From Finegoldia magna ATCC 53516 (GTDB lineage: Bacteria; Bacillota; Clostridia; Tissierellales; Peptoniphilaceae): DNA of 64,000 nucleotides. The position numbers were made by a program, and so were the translations under genes. The DNA lies in contig NZ_CM000955.1 of assembly GCF_000159695.1 (NCBI RefSeq), positions 1 to 64,000 on the forward strand, given 5' to 3'. Positions 8,298 to 17,618 of the stretch are shown one piece after another. Under the pieces are notes generated by a model. It saw nothing but the letters and a program-made list of their open reading frames with translations. It did not search any database and was not told the origin of the DNA. Position 1 is the first letter of the stretch, and the number at the start of each line of letters is the position of its first letter.

Positions 8298-8552
8298 TAA
8301 AAAATTTGAATCATTCAATCAAGAGTAAAGGTATAGCCCTGGTCTGACGACCAGCTCTTGACAGAAATCTTCAAATTTTTAAGAAATACAATTAGGCAAA
8401 AAGGGAGATTTTTAGAAAAATCTTGACCTTTTAGTTTAATTGTGCCAAAATTAGGTTACAAATATCTGAACTTTCAGATTTTAGTAATAAAAGTATATTT
8501 TTTAAAAATCAAAAAAATATCAGCTCACAACCTATCAGGAGGAGCTGATACA
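8298..8552. other. run of consecutive hairpins without a gene
   Basis: Four potential stem-loops follow one another: 8299-8383 (outer AAATTTGAA/TTCAAATTT, middle TCAAGAG/CTCTTGA, inner CTGGTC-TGAC-GACCAG), 8389-8450 (AGATTTTT/AAAAATCT inside AAAAGG/CCTTTT), 8464-8480 (ATCTGAA/TTCAGAT followed by TTTT), and 8519-8549 (ATCAGCTC/GAGCTGAT). No open frame is present. They could be a structured RNA, a mobile-element remnant or terminators. Confidence 0.5.
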
Positions 8553-8603
8553 CAAAACTTTTCACATACCCTGAGATTTTTCGAAAACAAATATTTTTGC
8601 ACG

Positions 8604-8635
8604 TAAAAATACCCGATCATACGATCGGGTATTTT
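8604..8635. terminator. terminator after the giant adhesin
   Basis: AAAATACCCGATC and GATCGGGTATTTT pair around a 4-base loop with A and T tracts on both sides. Nearly the same hairpin follows the second adhesin at 17552-17586. Confidence 0.9.
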
Positions 8636-8669
8636 CATCTCAATAAACTACAAAATTAAAATCTATAAT

Positions 8670-11600
8670 TTATTCTTCATCTTCTTTTTTCTTCCTTGAA
8701 ACATACAATCCACCCAAAGTAGATAGTGCTGCAGCAGCCATCATCATAGCTTCTGATTCAATACCTGCTTTTGGTAATTTCTTAGCTGGGTTGTCAGTCT
8801 TTGATGGATTATCTGACTTAGAAGGTCTTCTGTTAGGTGAATCAGCGATTTCTACAACCAAATCACTACCCTTGATAGTTTCCTTAGATCCATCTGGATA
8901 AGTGATATTAGCTGATCCATCATTACCAACTTCAACTTTAGTTCCTTGTGGGAATTTATCCTTATTAGCTTTTTCAATAGCTTCTTTAACTTTTGATTTT
9001 TCATCATTAGTTAAGTTAGAAGGATCTTTTACATCAATCTTTCCTGGAACTGCTGGGTCAACCTTGTCAGCGATTGTTCCATCTGATGGTTTGTTTCCAT
9101 CTGATGGTTTATTTCCGTCTGATGGTTTATTTCCATCTGATGGTTTATTTCCGTCTGAAGGTTTGTTTCCATCTGATGGTTTATTTCCATCTGATGGTTT
9201 GTTTCCATCTGATGGTTTGTTTCCATCTGATGGTTTATTTCCGTCTGATGGTTTATTTCCGTCTGATGGTGTTGATGGGTTTGTTGTTCCACCGTTGTTG
9301 TCGCCAGGTTTTTGATCATCGCCAGGTTTTGATGGGTTTGTTGGATCTGTTGTTCCGCCAGTGTTGTCACTTTCTTTTCCGTTCAAAGCTTCTTCTGCAG
9401 CTTTTAATGCATCTTTTGCTTTGTTAACTTCTTCTTGTGTTGCATTTTTGTTGTCTAGTACTTTTTGTGCATCTTCTAATGCTTTGTCGTATGCACCCTT
9501 TTTGTCTTTGTCTGCATTCTTGTACTTGTCAGTAGCTTGAGTTGCATCTTTTTTGCCTAGTTCTGCTTTAAGTGCAGCTTTGTCTACTGCTGCGCTTATG
9601 TCTAATGCTTCTTCTGCATCTTTTAATGCTTTCTTAGCTGCATTTACTTCTTCTTGAGTAGCGTCTTTGTTTTCAAGTACTTTCTTAGCATCTGCTAACG
9701 CTTTGTCGTATGCATCCTTTTTGTCTTTGTCTGCATTCTTGTACTTGTCAGAGCCTGTTATTGCATCGTCTTTGTTTTTGTCTACTTCTGCTTTAAGTGC
9801 AGCTTTGTCTACTGCTGCGCTTATGTCTAATGCGTCTTCTGCAGCTTTTAATGCATCTTTAGCTTTGTTGACAGCGTCTTGAGTTGCATCTTTGTTGTCT
9901 AGTACTTTTTGTGCTTCTTCTAATGCTTTGTCGTATGCATCCTTCTTGTCTTGGGCTGCATTCTTGTACTTGTCAGAGCCTGTTATTGCATCGTCTTTGT
10001 TTTTGTCTACTTCTGCTTTAAGTGCAGCTTTGTCTACTTCTGCGCTTATGTCTAATGCGTCTTCTGCATCTTTTAATGCTTTCTTAGCTTTATCAACTTC
10101 ATCTTGAGTTGCTTTTGGATCTTCAAGTACTTTCTTAGCATCTTCTAATGCTTTGTCGTATGCATCCTTTTTGTCTTGGTCTGCATTCTTGTACTTGTCT
10201 GATGCTTTTGTATCATCTTTCTTAGCTACTTCTTCTTGAAGTGCTTTCTTGTCAACTGCTTGAGCTTCTTTACCGTTTAGTGCATCTTCTGCAGCTTTTA
10301 ATGCTTCTTTAGCTTTGTTGATATCATCTTGACTTGCATTTGGATCTGCTAGTACTTTCTTAGCATCTTCTAATGCTTTGTCGTATGCTGCCTTTTTATC
10401 TGGGTCTGCATTCTTGTACTTGTCAGATTCTTTTGTAGCATTTTCTTTATCTGCTTCTGTTTGAAGTGCTTTCTTATCTACTGCACTTGCTTTGCCGTTT
10501 AATGCTTCTTCTGCAGCTTTTAATGCTTCTTTAGCTTTGTTGATATCATCTTGACTTGCATTTGGATCTGCTAGTACTTTCTTAGCATCTTCTAATGCTT
10601 TGTCGTATGCTGCCTTTTTATCTGGGTCTGCATTCTTGTACTTGTCAGATTCTTTTGTAGCATTTTCTTTATCTGCTTCTGTTTGAAGTGCTTTCTTATC
10701 TACTGCACTTGCTTTGCCGTTTAATGCTTCTTCTGCAGCTTTTAATGCTTCTTTAGCTTTGTTGATATCATCTTGACTTGCATTTGGATCTGCTAGTACT
10801 TTCTTAGCATCTTCTAATGCTTTGTCGTATGCTGCCTTTTTATCTGGGTCTGCATTCTTGTACTTGTCAGATTCTTTTGTAGCATTTTCTTTATCTGCTT
10901 CTGTTTGAAGTGCTTTCTTATCTACTGCACTTGCTTTGCCGTTTAATGCTTCTTCTGCAGCTTTTAATGCTTCTTTAGCTTTGTTGATATCATCTTGACT
11001 TGCATTTGGATCTGCTAGTACTTTCTTAGCATCTTCTAATGCTTTGTCGTATGCTGCCTTTTTATCTGGGTCTGCATTCTTGTACTTGTCAGATTCTTTT
11101 GTAGCATTTTCTTTATCTGCTTCTGTTTGAAGTGCTTTCTTATCTACTGCACTTGCTTTGCCGTTTAATGCTTCTTCTGCAGCTTTTAATGCTTCTTTAG
11201 CTTTGTTGATATCATCTTGACTTGCATTTGGATCTGCTAGTACTTTCTTAGCATCTTCTAATGCTTTGTCGTATGCTGCCTTTTTATCTGGGTCTGCATT
11301 CTTGTACTTGTCAGATTCTTTTGTAGCATTTTCTTTATCTGCTTCTGTTTGAAGTGCTTTCTTATCTACTGCACTTGCTTTGCCGTTTAATGCTTCTTCT
11401 GCAGCTTTTAATGCTTCTTTAGCTTTGTTGATATCATCTTGACTTGCATTTGGATCTGCTAGTACTTTCTTAGCATCTTCTAATGCTTTGTCGTATGCTG
11501 CCTTTTTATCTGGGTCTGCATTCTTGTACTTGTCAGATTCTTTTGTAGCATTTTCTTTATCTGCTTCTGTTTGAAGTGCTTTCTTATCTACTGCACTTGC

Positions 11601-14600
11601 TTTGCCGTTTAATGCTTCTTCTGCAGCTTTTAATGCTTCTTTAGCTTTGTTGATATCATCTTGACTTGCATTTGGATCTGCTAGTACTTTCTTAGCATCT
11701 TCTAATGCTTTGTCGTATGCTGCCTTTTTATCTGGGTCTGCATTCTTGTACTTGTCAGATTCTTTTGTAGCATTTTCTTTATCTGCTTCTGTTTGAAGTG
11801 CTTTCTTATCTACTTCTGGAGTTTTTGCTTTAACTGTCTTATCTGGAGTTATTTTACCAATTTCTTTGCCATCTTTATCTGTTACAGTTACTGTACCGTC
11901 ATCACCTACAGTTACTTTCGCATCTGCTGGTAAATCTTTGTTTGCATCTCTAACTGCTTGTTCTACAGCTTTCTTGTCATCATCTGATAATTTAGATGGA
12001 TCTTTAACTTCAACTGGAGTTGCTGGAGCTACTACTGCTGGTGTTGCTTCGTCAGCTTTCTTAACTGTCTTATCTGGAGTTAATTTACCAATTTCTTTGC
12101 CATCTTTATCTGTTACAGTTACTGTACCGTCATCACCTACAGTTACTTTCGCATCTGCTGGTAAATCTTTGTTTGCATCTCTAACTGCTTGTTCTACAGC
12201 TTTCTTGTCATCATCTGATAATTTAGATGGATCTTTAACTTCAACTGGAGTTGCTGGAGCTACTACTGCTGGTGTTGCTTCGTCAGCTTTCTTAACTGTC
12301 TTATCTGGAGTTAATTTACCAATTTCTTTGCCATCTTTATCTGTTACAGTTACTGTACCGTCATCACCTACAGTTACTTTCGCATCTGCTGGTAAATCTT
12401 TGTTTGCATCTCTAACTGCTTGTTCTACAGCTTTCTTGTCATCATCTGATAATTTAGATGGATCTTTAACTTCAACTGGAGCTGCTGGAGCTACTACTGC
12501 TGGTGTTGCTTCGTCAGCTTTCTTAACTGTCTTATCTGGAGTTAATTTACCAATTTCTTTGCCATCTTTATCTGTTACAGTTACTGTACCGTCATCACCT
12601 ACAGTTACTTTCGCATCTGCTGGTAAATCTTTGTTTGCTTCTTTAACTGCTTTTTCTACAGCGGCTTTTTCTTCGTCTGTTAATTTAGATGGATCTTTAA
12701 CTTCTGTTACTGTTGGATTGTTTAATGTTATATCTTGTGCTGCAGCTACTTTTACTTTAGCATTTACATTATCTGTTGAACCATCTGTATAAGTTACTAC
12801 TACTGGAATATCTACATCTTGTCCTGCTTTATCTGCTGCTGGTGTATATGTGATTTCTCCTGTGTCTGGATTAATTGTTGCACCTGCTGGAGCACCTTCA
12901 CCTAGTGCAAATTTTGCACCTTCTGGTTTTGTTGTTTCTTTACCGTCTTTATCTGTAAAATTTGGAGCTGTTATTGTTGTTTGTTTTCCAGCTTCTGTAT
13001 CAGCTTCTGTGTAGGCAGGTTGTACTTTTTCTGCAGTTTTTTGTGTTTCAGCATCTTTCCAAACAGCGTAAACAGTTGATCCTTCTTTCAATGTTGCTAC
13101 ATCAACATCTGCTTCTTTAGCATCAGCTGTCTTTGCCCAACCTACAAATTCTTTTCCTTCTTGAGTTGGTGTTGGAGCCTGTACTCCATCTGTTATATCA
13201 TCTGTCTTTGTAGTTGAATTATCACCAAACTTACCGCCATTTGCATCAAATGTTACAAGTTTTTCATCTGACCAGATTGCATATACGACTTGGTGAGTAG
13301 TTATTGGAGTTTCAGAAGTAAATTTTTTATCAGCTGCTAATTTGTTGAAGGCAGCTGATTTAACAGTTGTTGCTCCAAGTTCAGTTTTACCTGCTTCAGT
13401 TACCCAACCTAAGAATGTTTTTCCTTCTGCTGTTGGATTTTCGGCAAAGGCGTCTCCAGTACCATCTGCTACATTGGCACCAGTAAATCCATTAGCTACA
13501 TATCCTTCATCGTCAAGATATTTTATGTTATCTGGGGCAATTCTTATTGATTTTTTGCTTGCATCTTCAAATTGTCCTTCTGTTGTGTCGAATAAGACTC
13601 TTGTTCTTACTCTTGATACAACTAATTCAGTTGGTAGAGATGATCCGTCTGATGCGTTGAAATAAAGTTTCTTATCTTTTAGTAACTTTAGACTGTGAGT
13701 ATTATCTTCTCCTGCAGCATCTCTTGGCGCTATAGCTCCAGCTCCGATTGTTCCTAGGGTATTTAGGTCTATCTCGTATCTGTATACCCTATAACCTTCA
13801 CCTTTTAGGTCTACATTAGAACTATTATCAGTAGTAAGATTTCCATCATCATCATATTCATCAGCTAAGGCTTGTGCCTTTCCTAGCAGTGCTTCATTCT
13901 TTATAAGCTCAGTACGCATCCTTATTAATCCACCATCATACTTAGTATAACCTTGGATTTTGCTTGTATCTGTCATAAAGTTAGCATTATCTGTTGGCAT
14001 TACATGAGGATCCTTATAGAAGTCATCAGTTCCTTCAGCATAGTCATTTGTAAATATAACTTGGTATGGTTTATAAAGTGACTTATTTATTGATAGGATA
14101 GATAATTTATCAGATGAGTCTGTCCAAGTTAGGTCCTTATATTGGTCAATCTTGGCTAGATTTGAGTACCTAATTGATGAAGTTTCACCTGCTTGGAGTT
14201 CTCCTTTTGAATTATAAGATTCTACAATTATATCTGTACCTGGTGCTACTTTTGTTAAATCTATTTGGAAATCGCCCTCAACTTTAGTTACCGCTCTATT
14301 AGGCAATCCCTTTATCATGTTTTGATCAGTTTCTTCCCATTTTACTATGTTCTTGCCTACTATTTTAAATTCAAAGGAAGCTTCCTCAGTCTTTCCTTTA
14401 GGAGTATATCTAACCTTATAATAGCCTCTGTCTACTTTGTAGTCTTTATAAATATGAGTTGTTAAAATTTGTTTATCATAGTCTAAATCTAAAGTAGCTG
14501 CGCCTTGATCTCTTTCGGTACCATTACTTATTTCCATGAAGTTTACTGGATCTTTATGGTCAGCTGTGTAAGGCATATAAACTTTAAGAGTATCGCCATC

Positions 14601-16790
14601 CTTTATAGTGGCTCCTTCTCTTAATGTAAACTTAAATATTCCATTTTTGGATATTGTCTCTATTTTTTCTATAGCATTATTATTACCAAGTGCTTTATAA
14701 GTGTAGTATCCTTGTTGCTTCCTGATTATGGCTTGGTCAGAATCTCCAATCTTAATCATGATTTGGCCACCCTCTGGCATAGTGGTTGTATTTACTAAGA
14801 AGGACTCACCTTTATGAGCTACATAACCATCTTCATATTTCTTTTCATAAACAGTCCAGCCTTCGTTATTAGGGTTGGTCCAACCAGACATCATTGAATA
14901 ATCCAGTTTTCTAGTTTGATTTTCATCGAATGTTTGGGCAAGTTTGGTCTTATCCACTACATAGTCAATTGCAGAGATATAGAAACCTTGCAGCATTGTG
15001 TATTGGTCATGTTTTTCGACTTTTACTTTGTTAAGCCCATCTTTTTGGTAGGCATTTGGAGCTATAACTATATAAGCTTTCTTTCCGTCTTTTGTGTAGT
15101 TTATATCACTCTTCCTAATACCAAATCTGTGAGCGTAAGGTGAAACTTCTCTTGCATTTGTTAGAAGGTTAACATAAGCAACATTACCAGCCTTATCTTC
15201 CTTTAAGAAATTAACAAGGTTTTTGTCAAATACTTGAGTAAATCCTATTGGTTGTCCACCTACTGTTGGAGATGCATTTGTACCACTTCTAACTCCATAA
15301 TATTGAGTTCTAATTATACCAAGCTGAGACTCATCGGAGTATTCTTTAGGGTTGGCAATAAATTCTGAGAAAAATGTTTCTTGACTTGTCGCTTTTTGAC
15401 CATCTTCTTGTTTACCACCCTTTAGGAAGGTGTTGTTGATGTTATCTTCTAGGGCTACTGATGTTGTCTTGGTATAGGTTGAGTAGTCCATAGAAGTTTT
15501 CTTAGGAGCGTAGGCATATATCCTCTTGCCGTTTTTATCAGTTAACCTCATTTGGACAGTATAGTTTTTCTTTACTAGGTCTGCTACTGTCATCTTGTCT
15601 TTTAAGACAAGGTTGATAGGAAGGTTTAGCCTAGCATCTGTTGGGTCGTGTCTTGCTACTCCAAGATCAAATTCTCTCTCTTTTCCATCATTAACTGGCG
15701 TTAAGTCAAATGTTCCTTTTTCTGATCCAAATGTATTTGCACCTACTACATAGGACTTATCATAGTCTATATATTGATCAAGTTCACCAAAGTTAAACCT
15801 TGCTCTATACCACACTAATGTACCTGCAGCTGATCTTTCTTTATAAACAAGTCTTATAACTGTATTTCCCTCAGCATCTTCAAAGACTCCATCATAGTCA
15901 ATATCACTCATTCTAATTGGATTAGCAGCACCGATCCTAACTAGTCTTTGGTCTTTGCCTACAGCCCATCTGCTCTTATCTTGGACATCTTTGTCCCAGT
16001 TTTCTTTAGCCTTATCTTCTACAAATTCTCCCTCTTTGCTATCACTCGCTGATGGGGCTGCTGCGCCTTGGGGATCTTTCTTATCAGCACCTTCTGTACT
16101 AACTCCAAATTCACTATTTTCAAGGTCTTCTTGTGTTCCGAATACTTTTACTTCTACTTCTACTTCTTTTGTAGATTTATCTGCAAAAGTGATTTTTACA
16201 GTAGCTTTATTATCTCCAGTTTCATTTGTATTTGCTTGAGTTATTTCTTCAACTGTTGCATCTTCTGGAAGGTTTTTAAAAGCTTTTCTGTAGTCTTCTA
16301 CACTTTGACCTTTTACAACTTTGATTGGTTGTAATTCAAGTGTAAAGCTTTCAGCTTGTGATTTTCCTTCTGTTGTTTTTTCTTCAGTTGTTGTTTCAGA
16401 TGATTCTTCAGCAGTAGCTTTTGCTGTTGTGTCTTGTGCGTTTGTTTTAGTTGCTTTTGAAGAATCACCTTGTACATGTGAAGCTGGTTGTTCAGTTCCT
16501 TTTGGTTCAACAGCTTCTGTTGTTTCAACAACTTCTTTTTTTGGTTGTTCTGATTCTTCAACGTTTTCAGTTTTTGCAACTTCTGGTGATTCAACAGCTT
16601 CTACAACTTGTCGTTGGTCAACATTTTCATTTTCAGCTGCAACAACGTTAGGGCTGAAGAACATCATGTAACCTAAAAGACATGAAACTACACCTACGGT
16701 TAGCTTTCTAAGACCGTATTTTGGTCTTTCATTAGAGCATTTCGCTCTTTTTTCGGTAATGATTTTTTCAAAAATTCTTTTGTTATTCAT
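8670..16790 (-). CDS. Giant LPKAG-anchored repeat surface protein (YSIRK-type signal)
   Basis: 2,706 aa. Order: YSIRK-like signal (KYGLRKLTVGVVSCLLGYM, about 24-42, cut near VVAAEN); Thr/Glu-rich segment; Rib-like domain (about 150-215); large adhesive region (about 270-1090) homologous to the secreted protein at 23209; two InlB-B-type repeats (about 1100-1245, FLGWVTEAG, FVGWAKT); Rib-like YTDGSTD domain (about 1250-1345); four 77-aa aRib-like repeats (about 1347-1655); seven near-identical and four divergent FIVAR-like helical repeats of about 74 aa (about 1658-2470); PSDGNKP wall-spanning repeats; another aRib-like domain; LPKAG, hydrophobic segment and RKKKEDEE tail. Sortase A should attach it to peptidoglycan. 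Start is fixed by GAAAGGA before ATG. The ligand is unknown. Confidence 0.92.
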   Translation of the reverse strand: MNNKRIFEKIITEKRAKCSNERPKYGLRKLTVGVVSCLLGYMMFFSPNVVAAENENVDQRQVVEAVESPEVAKTENVEESEQPKKEVVETTEAVEPKGTEQPASHVQGDSSKATKTNAQDTTAKATAEESSETTTEEKTTEGKSQAESFTLELQPIKVVKGQSVEDYRKAFKNLPEDATVEEITQANTNETGDNKATVKITFADKSTKEVEVEVKVFGTQEDLENSEFGVSTEGADKKDPQGAAAPSASDSKEGEFVEDKAKENWDKDVQDKSRWAVGKDQRLVRIGAANPIRMSDIDYDGVFEDAEGNTVIRLVYKERSAAGTLVWYRARFNFGELDQYIDYDKSYVVGANTFGSEKGTFDLTPVNDGKEREFDLGVARHDPTDARLNLPINLVLKDKMTVADLVKKNYTVQMRLTDKNGKRIYAYAPKKTSMDYSTYTKTTSVALEDNINNTFLKGGKQEDGQKATSQETFFSEFIANPKEYSDESQLGIIRTQYYGVRSGTNASPTVGGQPIGFTQVFDKNLVNFLKEDKAGNVAYVNLLTNAREVSPYAHRFGIRKSDINYTKDGKKAYIVIAPNAYQKDGLNKVKVEKHDQYTMLQGFYISAIDYVVDKTKLAQTFDENQTRKLDYSMMSGWTNPNNEGWTVYEKKYEDGYVAHKGESFLVNTTTMPEGGQIMIKIGDSDQAIIRKQQGYYTYKALGNNNAIEKIETISKNGIFKFTLREGATIKDGDTLKVYMPYTADHKDPVNFMEISNGTERDQGAATLDLDYDKQILTTHIYKDYKVDRGYYKVRYTPKGKTEEASFEFKIVGKNIVKWEETDQNMIKGLPNRAVTKVEGDFQIDLTKVAPGTDIIVESYNSKGELQAGETSSIRYSNLAKIDQYKDLTWTDSSDKLSILSINKSLYKPYQVIFTNDYAEGTDDFYKDPHVMPTDNANFMTDTSKIQGYTKYDGGLIRMRTELIKNEALLGKAQALADEYDDDGNLTTDNSSNVDLKGEGYRVYRYEIDLNTLGTIGAGAIAPRDAAGEDNTHSLKLLKDKKLYFNASDGSSLPTELVVSRVRTRVLFDTTEGQFEDASKKSIRIAPDNIKYLDDEGYVANGFTGANVADGTGDAFAENPTAEGKTFLGWVTEAGKTELGATTVKSAAFNKLAADKKFTSETPITTHQVVYAIWSDEKLVTFDANGGKFGDNSTTKTDDITDGVQAPTPTQEGKEFVGWAKTADAKEADVDVATLKEGSTVYAVWKDAETQKTAEKVQPAYTEADTEAGKQTTITAPNFTDKDGKETTKPEGAKFALGEGAPAGATINPDTGEITYTPAADKAGQDVDIPVVVTYTDGSTDNVNAKVKVAAAQDITLNNPTVTEVKDPSKLTDEEKAAVEKAVKEANKDLPADAKVTVGDDGTVTVTDKDGKEIGKLTPDKTVKKADEATPAVVAPAAPVEVKDPSKLSDDDKKAVEQAVRDANKDLPADAKVTVGDDGTVTVTDKDGKEIGKLTPDKTVKKADEATPAVVAPATPVEVKDPSKLSDDDKKAVEQAVRDANKDLPADAKVTVGDDGTVTVTDKDGKEIGKLTPDKTVKKADEATPAVVAPATPVEVKDPSKLSDDDKKAVEQAVRDANKDLPADAKVTVGDDGTVTVTDKDGKEIGKITPDKTVKAKTPEVDKKALQTEADKENATKESDKYKNADPDKKAAYDKALEDAKKVLADPNASQDDINKAKEALKAAEEALNGKASAVDKKALQTEADKENATKESDKYKNADPDKKAAYDKALEDAKKVLADPNASQDDINKAKEALKAAEEALNGKASAVDKKALQTEADKENATKESDKYKNADPDKKAAYDKALEDAKKVLADPNASQDDINKAKEALKAAEEALNGKASAVDKKALQTEADKENATKESDKYKNADPDKKAAYDKALEDAKKVLADPNASQDDINKAKEALKAAEEALNGKASAVDKKALQTEADKENATKESDKYKNADPDKKAAYDKALEDAKKVLADPNASQDDINKAKEALKAAEEALNGKASAVDKKALQTEADKENATKESDKYKNADPDKKAAYDKALEDAKKVLADPNASQDDINKAKEALKAAEEALNGKASAVDKKALQTEADKENATKESDKYKNADPDKKAAYDKALEDAKKVLADPNASQDDINKAKEALKAAEDALNGKEAQAVDKKALQEEVAKKDDTKASDKYKNADQDKKDAYDKALEDAKKVLEDPKATQDEVDKAKKALKDAEDALDISAEVDKAALKAEVDKNKDDAITGSDKYKNAAQDKKDAYDKALEEAQKVLDNKDATQDAVNKAKDALKAAEDALDISAAVDKAALKAEVDKNKDDAITGSDKYKNADKDKKDAYDKALADAKKVLENKDATQEEVNAAKKALKDAEEALDISAAVDKAALKAELGKKDATQATDKYKNADKDKKGAYDKALEDAQKVLDNKNATQEEVNKAKDALKAAEEALNGKESDNTGGTTDPTNPSKPGDDQKPGDNNGGTTNPSTPSDGNKPSDGNKPSDGNKPSDGNKPSDGNKPSDGNKPSDGNKPSDGNKPSDGNKPSDGNKPSDGTIADKVDPAVPGKIDVKDPSNLTNDEKSKVKEAIEKANKDKFPQGTKVEVGNDGSANITYPDGSKETIKGSDLVVEIADSPNRRPSKSDNPSKTDNPAKKLPKAGIESEAMMMAAAALSTLGGLYVSRKKKEDEE
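9073..9278 (-). repeat. 21-bp tandem repeats encoding PSDGNKP
   Basis: About ten copies of a 21-base unit encode a Pro/Ser/Asp/Gly/Asn/Lys wall-spanning linker of the giant adhesin. Single third-base differences separate the copies. Copy number is likely to vary by slippage. Confidence 0.9.
10262..11815 (-). repeat. 222-bp tandem repeats (FIVAR-like modules)
   Basis: Seven tandem copies of a 222-base unit, almost identical at DNA level, encode a 74-aa helical module (VDKKALQ.. to ..ALNGKASA). The spacing of a shared landmark is exactly 222 bases from copy to copy. Four more divergent relatives continue to about 9375. The pattern YDKALEDAKKVLADPNA..INKAKEALKAAEEAL resembles FIVAR domains of staphylococcal Ebh-type proteins. 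Confidence 0.9.
11830..12760 (-). repeat. 231-bp tandem repeats (aRib-like modules)
   Basis: Four copies of a 231-base (77-aa) unit encode VKDPSKLSDDDKKAVEQAV..DANKDLPADAKVTVGDDGTVTVTDKDGKEIGKL. Landmark spacing is exactly 231. The N-terminal copy is the most diverged. The Lt/Ls-DDDK-N-dLP-V-dGt pattern resembles the atypical Rib (aRib) domain; related single copies sit near both adhesin C-termini. Confidence 0.85.
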
Positions 16791-17550
16791 TACGTTTTCC
16801 TTTCTTTGTTTTTTTGATACTCTTGATAATTAGCCTCTTAAACTAAAAACATAATTTATCATGCTTGTTAAAAAGCTAATCTTAGATTGACTTAAGAATT
16901 AAAACTTAGTATTCCATTTATTAATAGGATTTTTTTGATTTCAATCAAATCATCTTTTAATAAAATTATGAATAAGACTAAAATAATAATTCTATCTATT
17001 CATATTCTACCACAATACAAGAATATTACAACAAAGTTACAATATATTATGAAAGAAACATCTTCGACTTTTAAATGGTATGTTTTAGCCATTTGTACTT
17101 TCAAATATGATGTTTAATATTTTATTCATTATCTTTATCGAAAAAAATCTTCAGTATTTTATACTATAATGTTTATCATCATACCTTTTTAGTAATGTAT
17201 CAATGATTTGAAAAAAACTGATTTTCTGTTCTAGTTTCAATATCTGAGACCTGTTAAATTTTGATTTATTACTACTAAAAAATTATACTCAAGTAAATAT
17301 TTTTTTATTTATTACAGTTTTTATACATAAATATTTTTAAAGTCAATGAACAAGTATATTTTTTCTGTAAAGATTAGCATTTTAATTAGCTAAGAGAATA
17401 TTTTTCAAAAATATATTCTAGATTTTATAGTCATATCTGATTGCCCAATCATTACCGAGTAAAAGTCTTATAGTAATATCAATTAATAACCTAAGCCAAA
17501 ATTTTTTAAAAAATAGTAACGTTTCAGGATATTAAAATTAAATTTTTGCG
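16791..17550. other. long AT-rich intergenic region upstream of the giant adhesin
   Basis: About 760 bases with no convincing gene on either strand. It must contain the promoter of the giant adhesin (leftward), but I see no clear -35/-10 pair. A small palindrome (AGAATATTTTT/AAAATATATTCT) lies near 17394-17421. Confidence 0.5.
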
Positions 17551-17551
17551 C

Positions 17552-17586
17552 ACAAAAATACCCGACCTTTTACGATCGGGTATTTT
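17552..17586. terminator. terminator after the second adhesin
   Basis: AATACCCGA and TCGGGTATT arms with flanking A and T tracts. The stem sequence is the same as the terminator of the giant adhesin, showing that the 3' ends of the two genes share ancestry or exchange sequence. Confidence 0.88.
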
Positions 17587-17618
17587 ATTTCAACAAACTA
17601 CAGAATCAAATCTATAAT

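Noticed and set aside
8280..8300. Right inverted repeat of the IS256-family element
   Set aside because: I looked for a complement of the left-end GAGACTGTGAAATAG tract after the stop codon and found none by eye.
9073..9278. Short regular repeats that might be a CRISPR array
   Set aside because: The 21-bp units are contiguous with no spacers and encode PSDGNKP in frame. No cas genes are in the window.
10262..11815. Albumin-binding GA modules (as in protein PAB of this species)
   Set aside because: The helical repeats are about 74 aa with a FIVAR-like pattern; the roughly 45-aa GA three-helix consensus is not seen.
11866..12792. Long Ser/Thr/Val-rich plus-strand frame
   Set aside because: It is the exact antisense of the 231-bp repeat array of the giant adhesin; the repeat period, not coding, keeps it open.
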